Of a stretch of 64,000 nucleotides of DNA, positions 1 to 13,663 are shown one piece after another. The notes below the pieces were generated by a model, which had not been told where the DNA came from, did not search any database, and saw only the letters and a program-made list of their open reading frames with translations. Each line of letters opens with the position of its first letter. The first letter of the stretch is position 1. The DNA is from Cryptomeria japonica (taxonomy: Eukaryota; Streptophyta; Pinopsida; Cupressales; Cupressaceae), in the NCBI RefSeq assembly GCF_030272615.1, contig NW_026729312.1:42001-106000 (forward strand), given 5' to 3'. Position numbers and translations under genes: made by a program.

Positions 1-1573
1 AACGTACCACAAAAATGTGTTAGCCCTGGGGCATCATGTATTGTCCATACAAGCATTGAGATGTCATACATGGTCACACCATTCCATAACTCCAGCAACT
101 CATCGATAAGAGGCTCAATATATACATTCATATCTTTAACTTGGTACGTGCCTAGTGGAATGAACAAAAACATTACATAATTATTATGACCATTTTATTG
201 CAATATTTATAATTAAATGTAGATGACTATTAAATGATAAAATACCTGGAACAATCATTGCCAACATTATGTGCTCCCTCTTTATTGACATCCATGGAGG
301 AATATTATTGTTGATAACCAAAATAGGCCACACTGAGTAAACAAATCTCAACTCTCCAAATGGATTGACACCGTTCACTACCAATGAAAGCCTGAGACTA
401 CGAGGTTCTTCTTTAAAGTGTGGCCACTTTTCCTCTATGTCCATAAATGTTGAACCATCCGTAGGCATTCGAATAATGTCATCTCGACTTCTATTGTGTG
501 CATGGTAATCCATAAATTGTGCCAAGCTAGTGCACCTGAATAATCGTTGCATACGTGGTATAATGGGAATATAACGAAGAACCTTGCGAGACACCTTTTT
601 TGTTATTTGATCTGTTCGATATCTACTGATATGACATTCAGGGCATTCTGTTCCAAATTCATGTTGTTTATGATATATAATATGATCATTGGGACAAGCA
701 ACTATTGTTTGATACTCCATTCCAATATCTTTCATAATGGCAGATAATTCTCGGTATGAGCGAGGTAGAATATTTGATGGTGGTAAGAAAAACTCACCTA
801 TCAATCTACAACAAAAAAAAAAGTTTGAGGTGTTAATATAAAGAATATTAATGGTACACGATTCACCATTTATTAACTATAATGACATGTATGACACACC
901 TTAACATACGTGAGATTGTTATGTTGGATAAACCATTCATAACCTTCAAGTTCACCAACAACAATACAATAGAGAGAAGATTCGTTTGGGAGCCTTTGTA
1001 AAGGGTCTCATATGCCTTCTCAAGAAGAGGTAAATAATGAACATCAAGGTCATCCTGATTATCATGATCAGCTGTTCTAATACTAAATGTGTCATGGATC
1101 AATGTATTTGTACCATCATCTTCAATTGTGTTTTCTGGTGCATGATCGTCATCTTCCATGGGATCATTATCTTCAGCTTCGATATTCACACCTCCATGTT
1201 CCTCCACTTCAAAAACCATATTCTCAGGGTTTTGTTGATCCATACCATGTGCTCCAGGGTGCTCCACCTATATAAAATTGATATACATAAATAAACCATG
1301 ATCATGATCTCATTATCAAGTGATTTCTTATGTATATAAATTGTTAAAACGATATAATGAACAACTTACCAGTGGATGATAACCATGTCCCCCTTCAATG
1401 TGACCATGCTACCTACAATGTTTCTTAGTTGTTTTGATTAGAAGTCTTCTAGTCTTTAAGCCCTTACAAATTTTGCAGGACAATAACATTTCCCATCACC
1501 TTTTCTTTTCAAGTTAGACCATAATCTAGCAATTATCTCCTTATTTTGTTCTTCACTGATATTATCTGACATG
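1..1573 (-). pseudogene. CACTA (En/Spm-like) TNP2-type transposase, decayed, runs off left edge
   Basis: This is part of a DNA transposon transposase, read in four minus-strand blocks that look like exons. Block 1 starts at ATG 1573 (MSDNISEEQNKEIIARLWS) and resembles a transposase-associated domain. It needs a frameshift near 1480 to reach CKICKGLK and HIEGGHGYHPLV, with one stop in between, and ends at a GT donor near 1371. Block 2 (1268 to about 900) has acidic residues, then LPLLEKAYETLYKGSQTNLLS. Block 3 (805-248) begins after a TGTAG acceptor and carries LPRSYRELSAIMKDIGMEY, ACPNDHIIYHKQ, C-P-E-C and the TNP2 signature VNPFGELRFVYSVWPILVI...PPWM. Block 4 (about 150 to 1) has VYIEPLIDELLELWNGV and VWTIHDAPG. 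The order matches PF02992-type transposases. The C-terminal half and the terminal inverted repeats are not visible. The frameshift and stop make it non-functional. Confidence 0.85.
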
Positions 1574-4260
1574 GTCTTTCTTCACAGGCAAACAAATCAG
1601 GCTATGGAAACTTCAGCGCAAAAGCTTCACAAAAAATTGCAAATCGAACCAAAACCATTTAACTCTTCTTTTTCATCTTAAAACATTGAACTTAATAGAG
1701 AACGTATTTAATGTAGCTGATTGTGTGAATTTCTGAGCATTGTGTCTGCAAATTCTTACTAAAAGTTTGCTTGTTGCAGACTTTCTGAGAGACATTTTTG
1801 AGTATTCTCAGCAAAGAATTTATTTTAACATACACTTATTCATCCACATTGTAGGGATAACAATACAAGGCTCACATATTAATCTAAGAGGATGCCATGG
1901 TCTCACAAAGTAACCAAGAACCATATGAAATGATGGTCTTGAATCCACACACAACTAGAGAGGATCCATATGATTATGTATGACTTCCTCCTTGTTTGTT
2001 TAATGGGATTAGCCTCCAAGACATAGCCGTCAATAATCACTAAGAATGTACAAGTGGATCGTACCTACCCATACAACAAACACTTACCCCTATCCTCAAA
2101 TTTTCCCAATGTTTGATTCCTTATATACACTCATCCAAGGTTATCTACGTCGATCTTGGTGAGGAATAACATCACAAAAAAGAAGGCAACATTTAAAAAT
2201 AGCAAGAGTTTCACTAAACTACCAAAGATCATAAATATTGAAAGAAAGAAAAAATAGTACCAATAATAAGTCGAATAAATGTGTTCAATTCCAATAGCAA
2301 ATCAAACATAGCCACAATAACTACACAATAGAGAAAACTCACAATAGTGATTAAACTAATTCAAACAAGATAAAATAAAATTGTTGGGCCCATGCAACAA
2401 AGATGAGAGATCGTCAATAATTGAAGGAAACTTCACAATCCTTAAAAGTGCACATTACATAACTATACGAGTAGAAATTATGGCTAAATGGAGTGAAGAT
2501 TCATCATGACTCCAATAATAGTGCCTCATGTGTGCATTTGTGGCATGAAGACAAAAACTCCCACATGGCATGGCCATGTACCTAATGGAGAAGACATGCC
2601 TAGGCTACATGCCCAAAAAACATGACTATAATAATAGTCCCTCATGCATGCATTTGTGGCCTGCACACAACAAATCCTAACATATCATGGCAATACACCT
2701 CATAGAGAAGACACACCTAGGGCCACATTGCACATAGCAAAGTGCCTCACAAGGAAGACATGCATAGGGCACATGCCACATAGCAATATGTCTTATGGAA
2801 AAATGTGCATGCATGTCACACACCAAAGTTATATGTATACATCATGAGGCACATTCATATGTTATCAAACACAACCTATTGTATCTAACATGAGTTCCTC
2901 TCTACATGTGTGCAAATCTTCCAACACTAATCGCCACTAAGAAGGAATAATATAAAATGCATCTTCAAATATTTGTGTGTGTGTGTGGAATTGTGTCTTT
3001 GAACCCAAATCGCTACCATCAACAACATGTAACCATCACCTACACTATATCAAAGCATAAGTATGGTGTGACATCATATCTATTTGCATAATGTCAAAAC
3101 ACATGCAAACATGAAAATCATCATAGCATGACAAAAATCAATCTCCACATGTTGGAACAAAGATATAAATAAGATAATAGGGTAAGAGGAAACCCGTACC
3201 AAGAACCACATACCAACTATCAGCAATGCCATCAAGATAAATGTAGGATAGGATACCACTATGAGCCATCCAATGGTCCATTCTATGAGGAGAACTAGGG
3301 GATACTATCTTTGAAAGGTGTGGTCAATAGAGATAATCCCTACTAATGCCACAATATGTCACCATAGCTTTTTGAGTTTTCCATTCTTCTACTTAACACC
3401 ACATTTATTGAGTTCCTCAACAACGAGGTTGGTTCTCAATAGGATGCACAAACATGTAAACAAACAAGCATTGTTTCATCATACTTGTACAACAATACAA
3501 ATTCATTTTTCTAGTTAATTACTTAGTGTAAAAATAACTCCATTACATAGCATAGGGCAATAATCACCATAAGTTTTCAAATAATCTGCCCAAACATCAA
3601 TTGGAGTTACTCTTTCTAAGGTACAAACATAATTTATTTATAACTTCAAATTTAAAATAATCACAATACATCCAAATAAGTTCAATAGTGCATGGAAATA
3701 GACAACATGATCCATAATTAAACCCATAAATTACCCTAATTGGATATGCTAATAAAATGGTGTCTCAAATAATAGAGATTATGTTGGACCTATAATAGAG
3801 ATCTGGACTTTGTTTCATCATACACAAGCATGGTTTCATCATACTTGTATCCAAATACACCATCCATAGATAGGTACTCAGTACCACAATCTCATGGGTA
3901 CCCTTTTAGCTGAATTTACCCTATATTTAGGTGAATCTACCCTTGTATCATTCCTTGATCTAGTATGTCATTCCACCAATCAATAATTTTTCCATATTCT
4001 TGGGAGAATACACTATCCCTTAGGTGAATATGCCATATCCTTAAATGAATCCTCCTTGTCATCATCCTAAGTCATCTTTTTGTTAAGTCTTATCCCTTCA
4101 TCTTTAGGAAATCCACCTATCTTTATGTGAATCTTTAGGAAAATCCACCTATCCTTACGCATTCTATGTGAAGAGATTCTTTCTTGATCTTGAGCATTTT
4201 TATGCTCTAACATTCAACTTCAGTCCACATAATAATCCAATAGAAACTATCCCTATTCAC
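1574..4260. other. AT-rich stretch without a recognisable gene
   Basis: I found no convincing ORF, RNA gene or element boundary here, and the few ORFs of 60-70 codons match nothing known. No CACTA terminal sequence is evident beyond the transposase start. Two patches are degenerate and repetitive: the block at 2506-2860 listed separately, and 3900-4170, where phrases built on 'cctatctttaggtgaat' recur with variations. Confidence 0.5.
2506..2860. repeat. degenerate tandem repeat, unit about 116 bp
   Basis: The phrase 'atgactccaataatagt' at 2506 is echoed by 'atgactataataatagt' at 2622. Both are followed by a cctcatg-tgcatttgtggc segment and a 'gagaagaca(t/c)(g/a)cctag' segment. A third, more diverged part continues to about 2860 with 'cacatagcaaagtgcctca' and 'cacatagcaatatgtctta'. 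The units are too diverged for exact borders. Confidence 0.5.
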
Positions 4261-4263
4261 ATG

Positions 4264-5910
4264 TGGCCATGGTTTAATGCAAGAAAGGATCATGCTCAAG
4301 TTCAGCAACAATGTAGATAGAGTAGTGGTAATGACATGTCATACGATGTCCCTAATTTTGAGTTGTTTGTGATCCCCTCATAAAGTTATATGAGGAGGGA
4401 GAGGAAGAAGAGGAAGCTCATGTGAATGTTTTTGGGTCTATTGCATCCTACACAAGTTAATTCTAAACTGTCACAGTGAAGGGGTATTCGAACATTCAAT
4501 GATTCTTGTCCTTTTAGATGTTTTATGTTTTGTTGTTGATGAAAATGGTGCAAAAATTTCTCCCTCGGTGTTGAAGTCATCATTGAACTCTGCCCAAAGA
4601 ATTCCAGGTAGGTGTTTGGATTTTGATAGTGCTATGGGTGAACAACATTCACATGATTTCTAAGAGTAATGTAGGACTGTTATTAGTGGTTGACATTTTG
4701 ATTTCTCTCAGATACATGTCGTTGACTGTAAATGACAAAATAAAATACCATGTTAGCAGGTTGATAATTTGTGGCCATCGAAGGTAATTCGAAGGTATTC
4801 AATTGGTGCAACGTGCATTCTCTATGTATATAGATAGATGTCCTCTCTAGTGCCTTATTGTAGAAAAATTGTTGTTGGCCATTATCATGGCATGAAGTAC
4901 ACTTTGCATATCTGTTTATGACTGATTATTGGTCGCTGCTATATTTTTATATCAAACAATGCATTTATTTATACTCGTTATTTCATATTAGCAGTGATAG
5001 TGTAGGTATGCTTGACAATTCGTCGTGTTTTGATTTCTTGCAATGAGATACATGAGGTTTTATCCAACATGGACTGTCAAACTTAACGGTTTGGGCTTAC
5101 TTGGCACCTCACTGATTTGTCTTTTAAACAAAAAAGTCCCACATATTCAAACGTCTATTTTTCCTTTTCCATGTTTATATTTCATTCATATTCATATAAC
5201 ATTTATCTATATAAACCTCATATTCACTCTACTGATGTATATGTCTATACAGGTCTGTCACACTTGTGATTTGCATTATCCAGGTGACACATCAATTAAG
5301 TACATTACATGTGTGCTGCAGAGAATGTTTGTGATTTTCTATCCCTATTTATAATCAAGATGAAGCCTTTATTTGTTTCATATTTTGAATGCTATAGTTA
5401 ACACAAAACTTACAGTATTTCATTCTCTTCATCTACAGGTTATTGGAAATTCTTATTGCTAGCAGTGAAAATCTGTCACGTCTTTTGGCACTTCCTGATA
5501 ATGTAATAAGAACCATTGTTCTAAAAATTATTGATGACCCCAATAGGGATGCATGGAATGTCCGTGTCAAAATACAACACTTTTTGGACCCTATGTCGAT
5601 CTTTCAAATTGATTGTTGGAATTGGTTTCTCATGCCACATGTGGGTGTCAGTCGACAACTGTGGCACATTCATCTTTCCATGATCTTTTGGCCCATGATT
5701 CTTCCATTATTTGAATTGTTGTGCACGTTTACATACACCCATGTACAAGGACGAACCACAATTATAGTGTATGGTGACTTGATTGAACGTGTGGCCAATC
5801 ATTTTTCATCTAATCTACTGTTTATGAACTACACAACCCCGTTCAAGAGAAGAAGCAAGACAACTAGACGGTCTAGATTTTGTAGGATCCAGTCTAGATT
5901 TGACTGTTAA
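4264..5910 (+). other. unidentified exon-like ORFs
   Basis: Several plus-strand open segments look more like decayed exons than random sequence, but I do not recognise the family. Around 4264-4480 a frame reads MWPWFNARKDHAQVQQQC, then DVPNFELFVIP, then after a frameshift an acidic run (GEEEEEAHV). At 5043-5110 a frame reads MRYMRFYPTWTVKLNGLGLL. At 5252-5282 a small segment flanked by CAG and GTGACA encodes CHTCDLHYP. At 5443-5910 a 155-codon frame follows a TCTACAG acceptor-like site and reads ASSENLSRLLALPDNVIRT with no usable ATG. I could not join these through consistent splice phases. A degraded host gene or captured gene fragment is the best guess. Confidence is low. Confidence 0.2.
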
Positions 5911-7398
5911 ACAAGATTAAAATGAAATGTATTATTTTCAAAACACTTATTGACATTTATGTATCGTTAAAACACAAATTGATGAAATTGGGCAAGACCC
6001 TATGTTTTATACTATCTTTCATTTTGCGAACAAGTTTATGTCTTTCTATTTTTTGTTATGCAATGTACACATTTTTATTTGATGGATACATTACAATTAT
6101 GAGTTAGCATTGCCATTTATTTAAATTAATTGCGTTTTGCAATTTTGAAGGGTTTTTTTATGTCAACTTTGATTCAATCACTCCTTATTCTCTATCATTT
6201 GGTTGGCACAAGGTGAAAAGATGTTAAAACTGAAAGCAAAATACTACATATAGCTGTTCCTACAATAGAAAATGTAAAGATTTTTTTTTGAAATGATGAG
6301 TGATGTTTTGAGAACGGTTACAACTCGTGCCTTCCTAAAGGCCAATGGACTAAACAAATAATATGTTTTTTTCTTCTAGTCACTTGATGTGCTCTTATCT
6401 CAATAGTCATAGGACTAATCTTGTAAGTCCTTTCTATAGGTTTTCTTCAAGATATAAAATCTTTTAGGTATCTTCATTGTCTACAACAACTTGGCTGTCA
6501 TTAATCATTGTTTTTAGATGGCTGCACTGTATCATGTGATTGCATGAAAAAAGGAAATTTCAATTGAATCTTGTGTCATTGTTTTTGTTTGGTTGTCTTT
6601 GGTTGTCTCTATCTGATGGACTCTATAAACCTTGTTTTTTGATGATCATTATTGTCTTTCTATAGCTTATTGACCTCCATTTATGGAACATCCTCAAAGT
6701 CTACGATTGTCACTAGCATGATCCTTGCTCATTAAGATTTGGACCGTACTATTGATATGCCAACTAATTGAAAGCTTCTAGGAAATTGCTTTTTCTTTTT
6801 CTCTTGTTAGAGTTTTCTCTATACCATCACAAAAATACATGACAATATGACATACTATCCTTATTCTCATATTGTCACTTTTGCACTCTTATTTGTAGTA
6901 ATGGCTCTTTACAATAGACTACTAATTTGCCCTCTTCATGGTACAAATTCCTCATGTTAGGATTTATGTCCATGTGAAACCTTTGGTTCTAGAGTGGAGA
7001 CTATTCCTTAATAGGTGTGAGAAACTATCATGGTAGCTAATGGTCCATGCACTTGTTTCCATTACAAACTTCTATTACAAACTTTCAGAGTTGCAACTCC
7101 CACGAGCCCCTCTAAGATTCCAAAAATATTGTCTTTGGTCAAGAATTCTAATGATGGCTTTTGATTTGTCTTAATAAGAATTCATCATTACTAGTGTTTG
7201 TTTTGTCTTGACATTCATCTCTCCCTCATTTATACCCTAATCTTTTGGATACTATCTCAGAGATTACACTAATGTTTTCTCATATTTATTGTTGATAAAT
7301 AAACCTTACCTTGACAACGAAAGAATTTTTTTACAGACATATAGCAAATAGTTAAACGTTTGCCAGCATCCTCCCTGCGTGTGCCAAAATAGGAGCTT
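5911..7398. other. AT-rich stretch, nothing recognised
   Basis: Apart from short chance ORFs I see no coding potential, RNA gene or mobile-element boundary. Confidence 0.5.
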
Positions 7399-7701
7399 TC
7401 AAACAAGGTATGGACATCCATCAAAGCATAATAGAGAGAGCATTGGAATATAGGTCAGTTCTTGTCCAACAAGATTCAGGATGTAGGGTTTCAAAAAGGG
7501 AGATATGGAGGGTGCGAATTTACCCTCATGGGTACCGATTAAGCCTTCAAACAAACCAAATCGATCCCTGCCCATGTACTTCGCGAGATCGGTGCTAAAC
7601 AAAAATAATCAAGGTTAATGCAAATCAAAAATAATGGCATATTTGGTTGGGTTTAATTTAGAGTAGAGACAACATTGAGAAATTAAGCAATAAAAGATTG
7701 A

Positions 7702-7741
<40 letters not shown>

Positions 7742-8098
7742 GCCATGATTTGCAGGAATTGTGAAATGAAAACAAACAAAACAAACAAATGAATACCAAA
7801 AGTATTACCCAGCCGATTTGTGGTGAGGAGAAGTAAATAACGGCATGGTCTCAAACAATTTGAACTCCAACTTTGCAGGACAATCGAAATATAGCAAGAA
7901 ATTGGAGGGATTACGATTTTGAACGAATCCCCAGTCTATCGTTTTCAACCTATGATAAAATACATTACCAAGATCGCAGGAATGCACAAAATGGATTAAT
8001 TCGAAAAAAACCTTACCTTGCTTGTGTAGAGATTGCTCCGACGGGAGGGGTAGGGAGGCAAGATGGTCGCCACTTGTGCTTTCAAAATGAAAATGCAT
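7399..8098 (-). CDS. possible two-exon gene for a 161-residue protein of unknown function
   Basis: The product is not recognised. On the minus strand an open exon runs from ATG 8098 to 7809 and ends GG before GTAATAC, a good donor. The next exon starts at 7594, after TTTTTGTTTAG, and runs to a TGA at 7399-7401. The spliced length is 290 + 196 = 486 bases, exactly 162 codons with no internal stop, and the frame is kept only because the donor phase fits the acceptor. The protein has no clear signal peptide or obvious motif. It contains FFELIHFVHSCDLGNVFYH, then GTDLAKYMGRDRFGLFEGL across and after the junction. The 214-base intron carries an (AT)n tract. An upstream in-frame ATG at 8158 lies inside the palindrome, so 8098 is preferred. 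Long ORFs on the opposite strand weaken the case. Confidence 0.3.
7705..7739. repeat. (AT)n microsatellite
   Basis: An uninterrupted run of about 34 bases of alternating A and T, lying inside the intron of the proposed gene at 7399-8098. Confidence 0.95.
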
Positions 8099-8102
8099 TG
8101 TG

Positions 8103-8173
8103 TTTTTTTTTTTTAATAAAATGCCCGAGGTCGTCGGAATTCCGACGAACACAGGCATTTTTTTTTAAAAAAA
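8103..8173. repeat. near-perfect palindrome (inverted repeat)
   Basis: The core TCGTCGGAATTCCGACGA (8131-8148) is perfectly self-complementary. The pairing extends symmetrically outward: AAAATGCC at 8118-8125 pairs with GGCATTTT at 8154-8161, with only scattered mismatches between. T-runs on the left then face T and A runs on the right out to about 8173. The whole could fold into a hairpin of about 35 base pairs. It sits just upstream of the proposed gene start at 8098 and about 100 bases from the truncated copia end. Confidence 0.85.
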
Positions 8174-8274
8174 TCAAATTTTCACACAATGCTCCTTGTC
8201 CATCGGAAACCTCCGTTGGAATTTAACCCCAAATGTATTAGTGCTAATTAATATTTTTATTGCTATTGTTTTCA

Positions 8275-9300
8275 AGGTTCCACTTCAGTCATGAGGTAGA
8301 AGTTAACTTGTTCATCATTTATGGCAAGTCTTCTTCTAGTCTGTACACCATCACTCTTGTTTCCTATAATTTTCTCTTCTGGGTGATTCAACTACATATA
8401 CCGGTTGGGAGCCTTCTTAGATGCTTCTTCTGGTTCATCGTCTAACTGAGCTTCCTCACCGAAATAATCATACTGATTATCCTGTGGTTGACTTCCCTTG
8501 TACATGTCCTCATCAACCTTTACATGCACACTCTTAATGAGTCTTCTTAGTCTTTTGTTGTAGCGTTTGTAGGCCTTACTATTGGATCAATTACCAATTA
8601 AGATTCCTTCATCGCTCCTGGAGTCAAAGCTACCTAGGCCATCCATATCTCTTTTGATAAAATACTTACTTCCAAATACTTTGAAGTATTTGATTGATGG
8701 CTTCCCGTCATACCACAACTCACAAGGTATCATTCTGCTATTTGTTCTTAATTGAACCCGGTTCAAAGTATATGTAGCCTTATGAATAACTTCCTTCCAA
8801 TATGCATCTGGCAGACTGGTCTCATTTAACATGGTTCTGGCCATCTCCTTAACTATCTTGTTATTTCTTTCTACCACACCATTTTGCTGTGGTGTCCTAG
8901 GTGTTGAATATTTCCTTCTAATTCCATGTTTTTCACAATAATCTTCAAACTCATTTGATGTGAACTCTCCACCCTGGTCTGATCTTAGACATTTTAACTT
9001 GCACCCACTTTCTTTTTCCACCATTTTCCTAAAGATCTTGATTCTATCAAATGCTTGTGACTTATCTTGGAGGAAGGTGACCCAGGTCATTCTTGAGTAA
9101 TCATCAATAAAGAGCATAAAATATCTTTCACCGGCAAGAGCTCTTGTCCTAGTTGGACTACACAGATCTGTATGCATAATTTCAAGTGGTCTTGAGGTGT
9201 TGTGCTCTTTTGTCCTGAAGCTCACCTTGGTTTTCTTTCCTTTCACACATTCATCACAAAATGTGCTTACCGGTTTGATGATGAGTGGAATATTCCTCAC
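8275..9300 (-). pseudogene. copia integrase (pol fragment)
   Basis: The long open part (8587-9300) encodes the retroviral-type integrase that joins element cDNA to host DNA. It starts with the zinc-finger end C-DECVKGKKTKVSF. The catalytic core follows with all three acidic residues in place: D in HTDLCSP, D in RSDQGGEF and E in NGVVERNN. Then come ATYTLNRV and PCELWYDGKPS, the usual copia linker to RT. A stop after GILIGN (8587) and another near 8430 interrupt the linker, and the frame is lost near 8275 before any RT motif. Upstream, 9300-9680 contains the decayed GAG-pre-integrase part. Confidence 0.9.
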
Positions 9301-9675
9301 ACACCCCTTTCTACTTACGGTAACTAATTTATAAAAGTTTATGTGGCCTAATCTTCGGTGCCATAGCTAGCTTTCATCAACCTGTCCCGTCATACATTAG
9401 GACTCATAGTATTCCTTCAAATTATAAACATTTCCATTCATTCTCTTTCCTTTTGCCACAACTTGACCGGTAGTGTCTTTCTTTATCTGGCAACCCATTG
9501 AGTCAAAGGTGAATTTATAACCTTTGTCACACATCTAACTCACCCTTAGTAGATTGTGCTTTAGGCCCTCCACATAATATACATCATGTGCCTTGAATTT
9601 TCTATCGATGCTTAGAGTACCCTTTTCCTTTATTTTGATGGATGAGTTGTCTCCAAATCTTACTGAACCACCATT

Positions 9676-10250
9676 CTAGTCTTCAAGTTTGATAAATTTC
9701 TTTTTATCACTGGTCATGTGATTGGAACAACCACTATCTACAACCCATAGATTTTTCCTTTCAGCATGTAAGGCAGTCTGCACTATCAAACTTGATTCTA
9801 CCTTTTCTTTTTCTTTCTCAACCCATAACGGTTTGGTTTCCTTCTTCTTGTCAGTTGCTATATTGTGCTCAGGTCCAGCTGGTAGTTCTTGATCAGAATT
9901 TGTCTTCTTCTTCTTGATCCTCATGTTTTTACACAACCTTGCTATGTGTCCAAACTCTTGACAGTTATAGCATTTCACATTTTCACTTAAAGATAAATCC
10001 TTAAAATTATTGTAGGGCACCGGTTTATTCTTCCTACGTTCAAAACTCTTATGACCATATCCATTGCACTAATAACAGACAACATTCATATCCCAGAGTG
10101 CATTAAATAAATTTCTACTTTCATAACTCATGGAGGGCTTATTGATTAATCTACAGTCAGCTATTCTATACCCAAATTTATTACACCGGTAACAGTAACC
10201 ATGAAAGTTTGAAACATACTGGTTAGGTTGCATTGGTCCTGCAAGACACT
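9676..10250 (-). pseudogene. copia gag zinc knuckles and aspartic protease
   Basis: The open part (9676-10020) holds a CCHC knuckle, CYNCQEFGHIARLC, and about 60 residues later the protease active site LWVVDSGCSNHMTS, where copia elements use D-S-G. Reading upstream, two further knuckle-like sequences can be seen. One near 10070 is CY-stop-CNGYGHKSF. The other, near 10170, is CYRCNKFGYRIADC, with Tyr where His is expected. Knuckles bind the packaged RNA and the protease cuts the gag-pol polyprotein. The stops show decay. Confidence 0.8.
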
Positions 10251-10948
10251 ACCTCATCGGGGGTCTTCCCTTCATGCTATTGATTCTGGTGTATCCTTCA
10301 TGGTCAACTCTTGCATTTCTCCTTAGATCTGCGTGTCAATACAATGAGTGTGGCGTCTGGTTCATTTATTATGTATACCAGTTTGTGTGGAGATTTCCAA
10401 CAACATTTGCATGTATTTTTACTGGTATCATTGCCTACAGTGAATACCTTCCTTTCTTCACCTTCATTTGAATAGTTGAACTTTATTTCTTTATCAGATG
10501 TGTTTTTGTTGTTTTAACTTTGACCTTCTTCAAATCCTAAGCCACCGGTATCTTTTGATTGTTTCTATTTTCTCAACATCTTGTTTAAGGCTTCAGTGTT
10601 GCCTTCATATTTGCTCCTTACTTTTATTTCTTCCTTACTTTCTTCAAGCCCGTTTCTCAGCTTCACTATCTCTACTTCCAGATCTTGATGCTCCTTTTGC
10701 TTCTTCATTAGATCAGAGGATGTAACTTTACATATACCTCTTGGTTTCTTCCAGCTACAGTTTTAAGTCAGATATAACTTGACTGGACTCATCTAGGGAT
10801 TACTTCAAGAGTCCCTGTTCATCTACTGCAACAAGTTTGACCTTCTAGAGTTCTCTTCTTGTTTTACTCAATTCCTCAAGAGAAATTATTATCTCACCTT
10901 CTAAATCCACTTCAACTTCAATATCCTCTTCTTCATCATCTTCACCAA
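10251..10948 (-). pseudogene. copia gag coiled-coil-like spacer
   Basis: On the minus strand this stretch keeps one main frame with several stops. It is rich in Glu, Lys, Leu and Gln, for example EEDIEVEVDLEGEIIISLEE and LSKTRRELQKVKLVAVDEQ. This suggests a coiled-coil segment between the first zinc knuckle and the downstream cluster. I found no catalytic motif here. Confidence 0.55.
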
Positions 10949-11972
10949 TCAGTTCATCAAGTGCCATAAAGAGATTGACTTTTTTGTCATTCTCATGGTA
11001 GTTATCTTCTGATGCATTTTCTTCATCTGTTGTATCATCCTCAATACTATATAGGTTGTTCTGGTTTGGTAGCCTCTCCTTCCTTTCCGGTAGACATTTC
11101 TTTCTCTATCTTTTCCAGTAGATTTGCCGAACTCTCTTGACTCATCTCCACCTGTTTCTTTGTAGGGACATTTTGCAGCAAAGTATCCGACCTTACCACA
11201 ATTGAAAAATTTGAGTGGTAGCTTTCCTTTATACTTGTCGGATCCTCTTTTGAGCTTTCTGACAAATTTTTCTACCTCTACATCAGAGTCTTCACTGGAT
11301 TCTTTATGAGTAGCTACTGCTTTGCCCTTTTTGGTGGCGTTGAATGTTGCTTCTTTCCTTAAGGAAGTATCACTAGTTGTTCTTATTTCATAGGCTGTCA
11401 GTGAGCCAAATATCTCATCCATTGTGAAGGTCTTCATATCCTTGGCTTCTTCTATGACAGAGATCTTAGTATCATACTTGGGTGTGAGAGATCTAAGTAC
11501 CTTCTTGACAAGAATCTCATCTGCAATTTCTTCTCCAAGTCCTCTGATGGTGTTCATAGTTTCATCAAATCTATGAAGGTAGTTTGTAATCTTTTCTTCA
11601 TCCTTCATCTTGATGCCTTCAAGTTGGCCTTAGTGCTTGCATCTTGGCCTCTTTGACTTTTTCATCTCCTTCAAATAACCTCTATAATTTATCCCAAGTT
11701 TCCTTGGCTGATGCACAGTGCATGACTTTGACAAACTCATTATCAGACAACCCGCTTAAGATAGCATGTTTTACCTTTTCATTATTATCATACTCCTTCT
11801 TGGCATCCGGATCAGTGGGAGGAACACTAGGAACAACATACCCATCCTTGACAGACATCCACACATAAAAACCAAGGGAGGAAATATAGGTCTCCATTCT
11901 TATGCTCTATAAGGCATAGTTGGATCCATCAAACATAGGGGCTTTTGAGGAAGAAGACTCATTCCTAGCCAT
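10949..11972 (-). pseudogene. copia gag (DUF4219/UBN2-type)
   Basis: Gag forms the virus-like particle of the element. Translation would start at ATG 11972 (MARNESSSSKAPMFDGSNYA). It then meets a TAG where the family has Trp (normally Y-x-x-W), so the first block is broken at once. The frame continues in 11682-11897 (METYISSLGFYVWMSVKDGY, then LSDNEFVKVMHCASAKETWD). After a frameshift, 10949-11608 gives MKDEEKITNYLHRFDETMNT, VLRSLTPKYDTKISVIEEAK and MDEIFGSLTAYEIR, the UBN2 signature. A zinc knuckle near 11170 (FFNCGKVGYFAAKC) has lost its first Cys and its His. Confidence 0.85.
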
Positions 11973-12042
11973 TGTGTTCTAAATCCAGAATCTACCCAAG
12001 GTTTACAAATGACTGGGAACCTAGGTTTATGACACCAATTAT

Positions 12043-13663
<1,621 letters not shown>

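Noticed and set aside
7615..7854. 79-codon minus-strand ORF with Ile-Tyr repeats
   Set aside because: It is mostly the (AT)n tract and lies in the proposed intron.
7873..8226. 117-codon plus-strand ORF opposite the candidate gene
   Set aside because: It has no splice or start context, ends in homopolymer-coded Phe/Lys runs and runs through the palindrome. The minus strand has the better splice logic.
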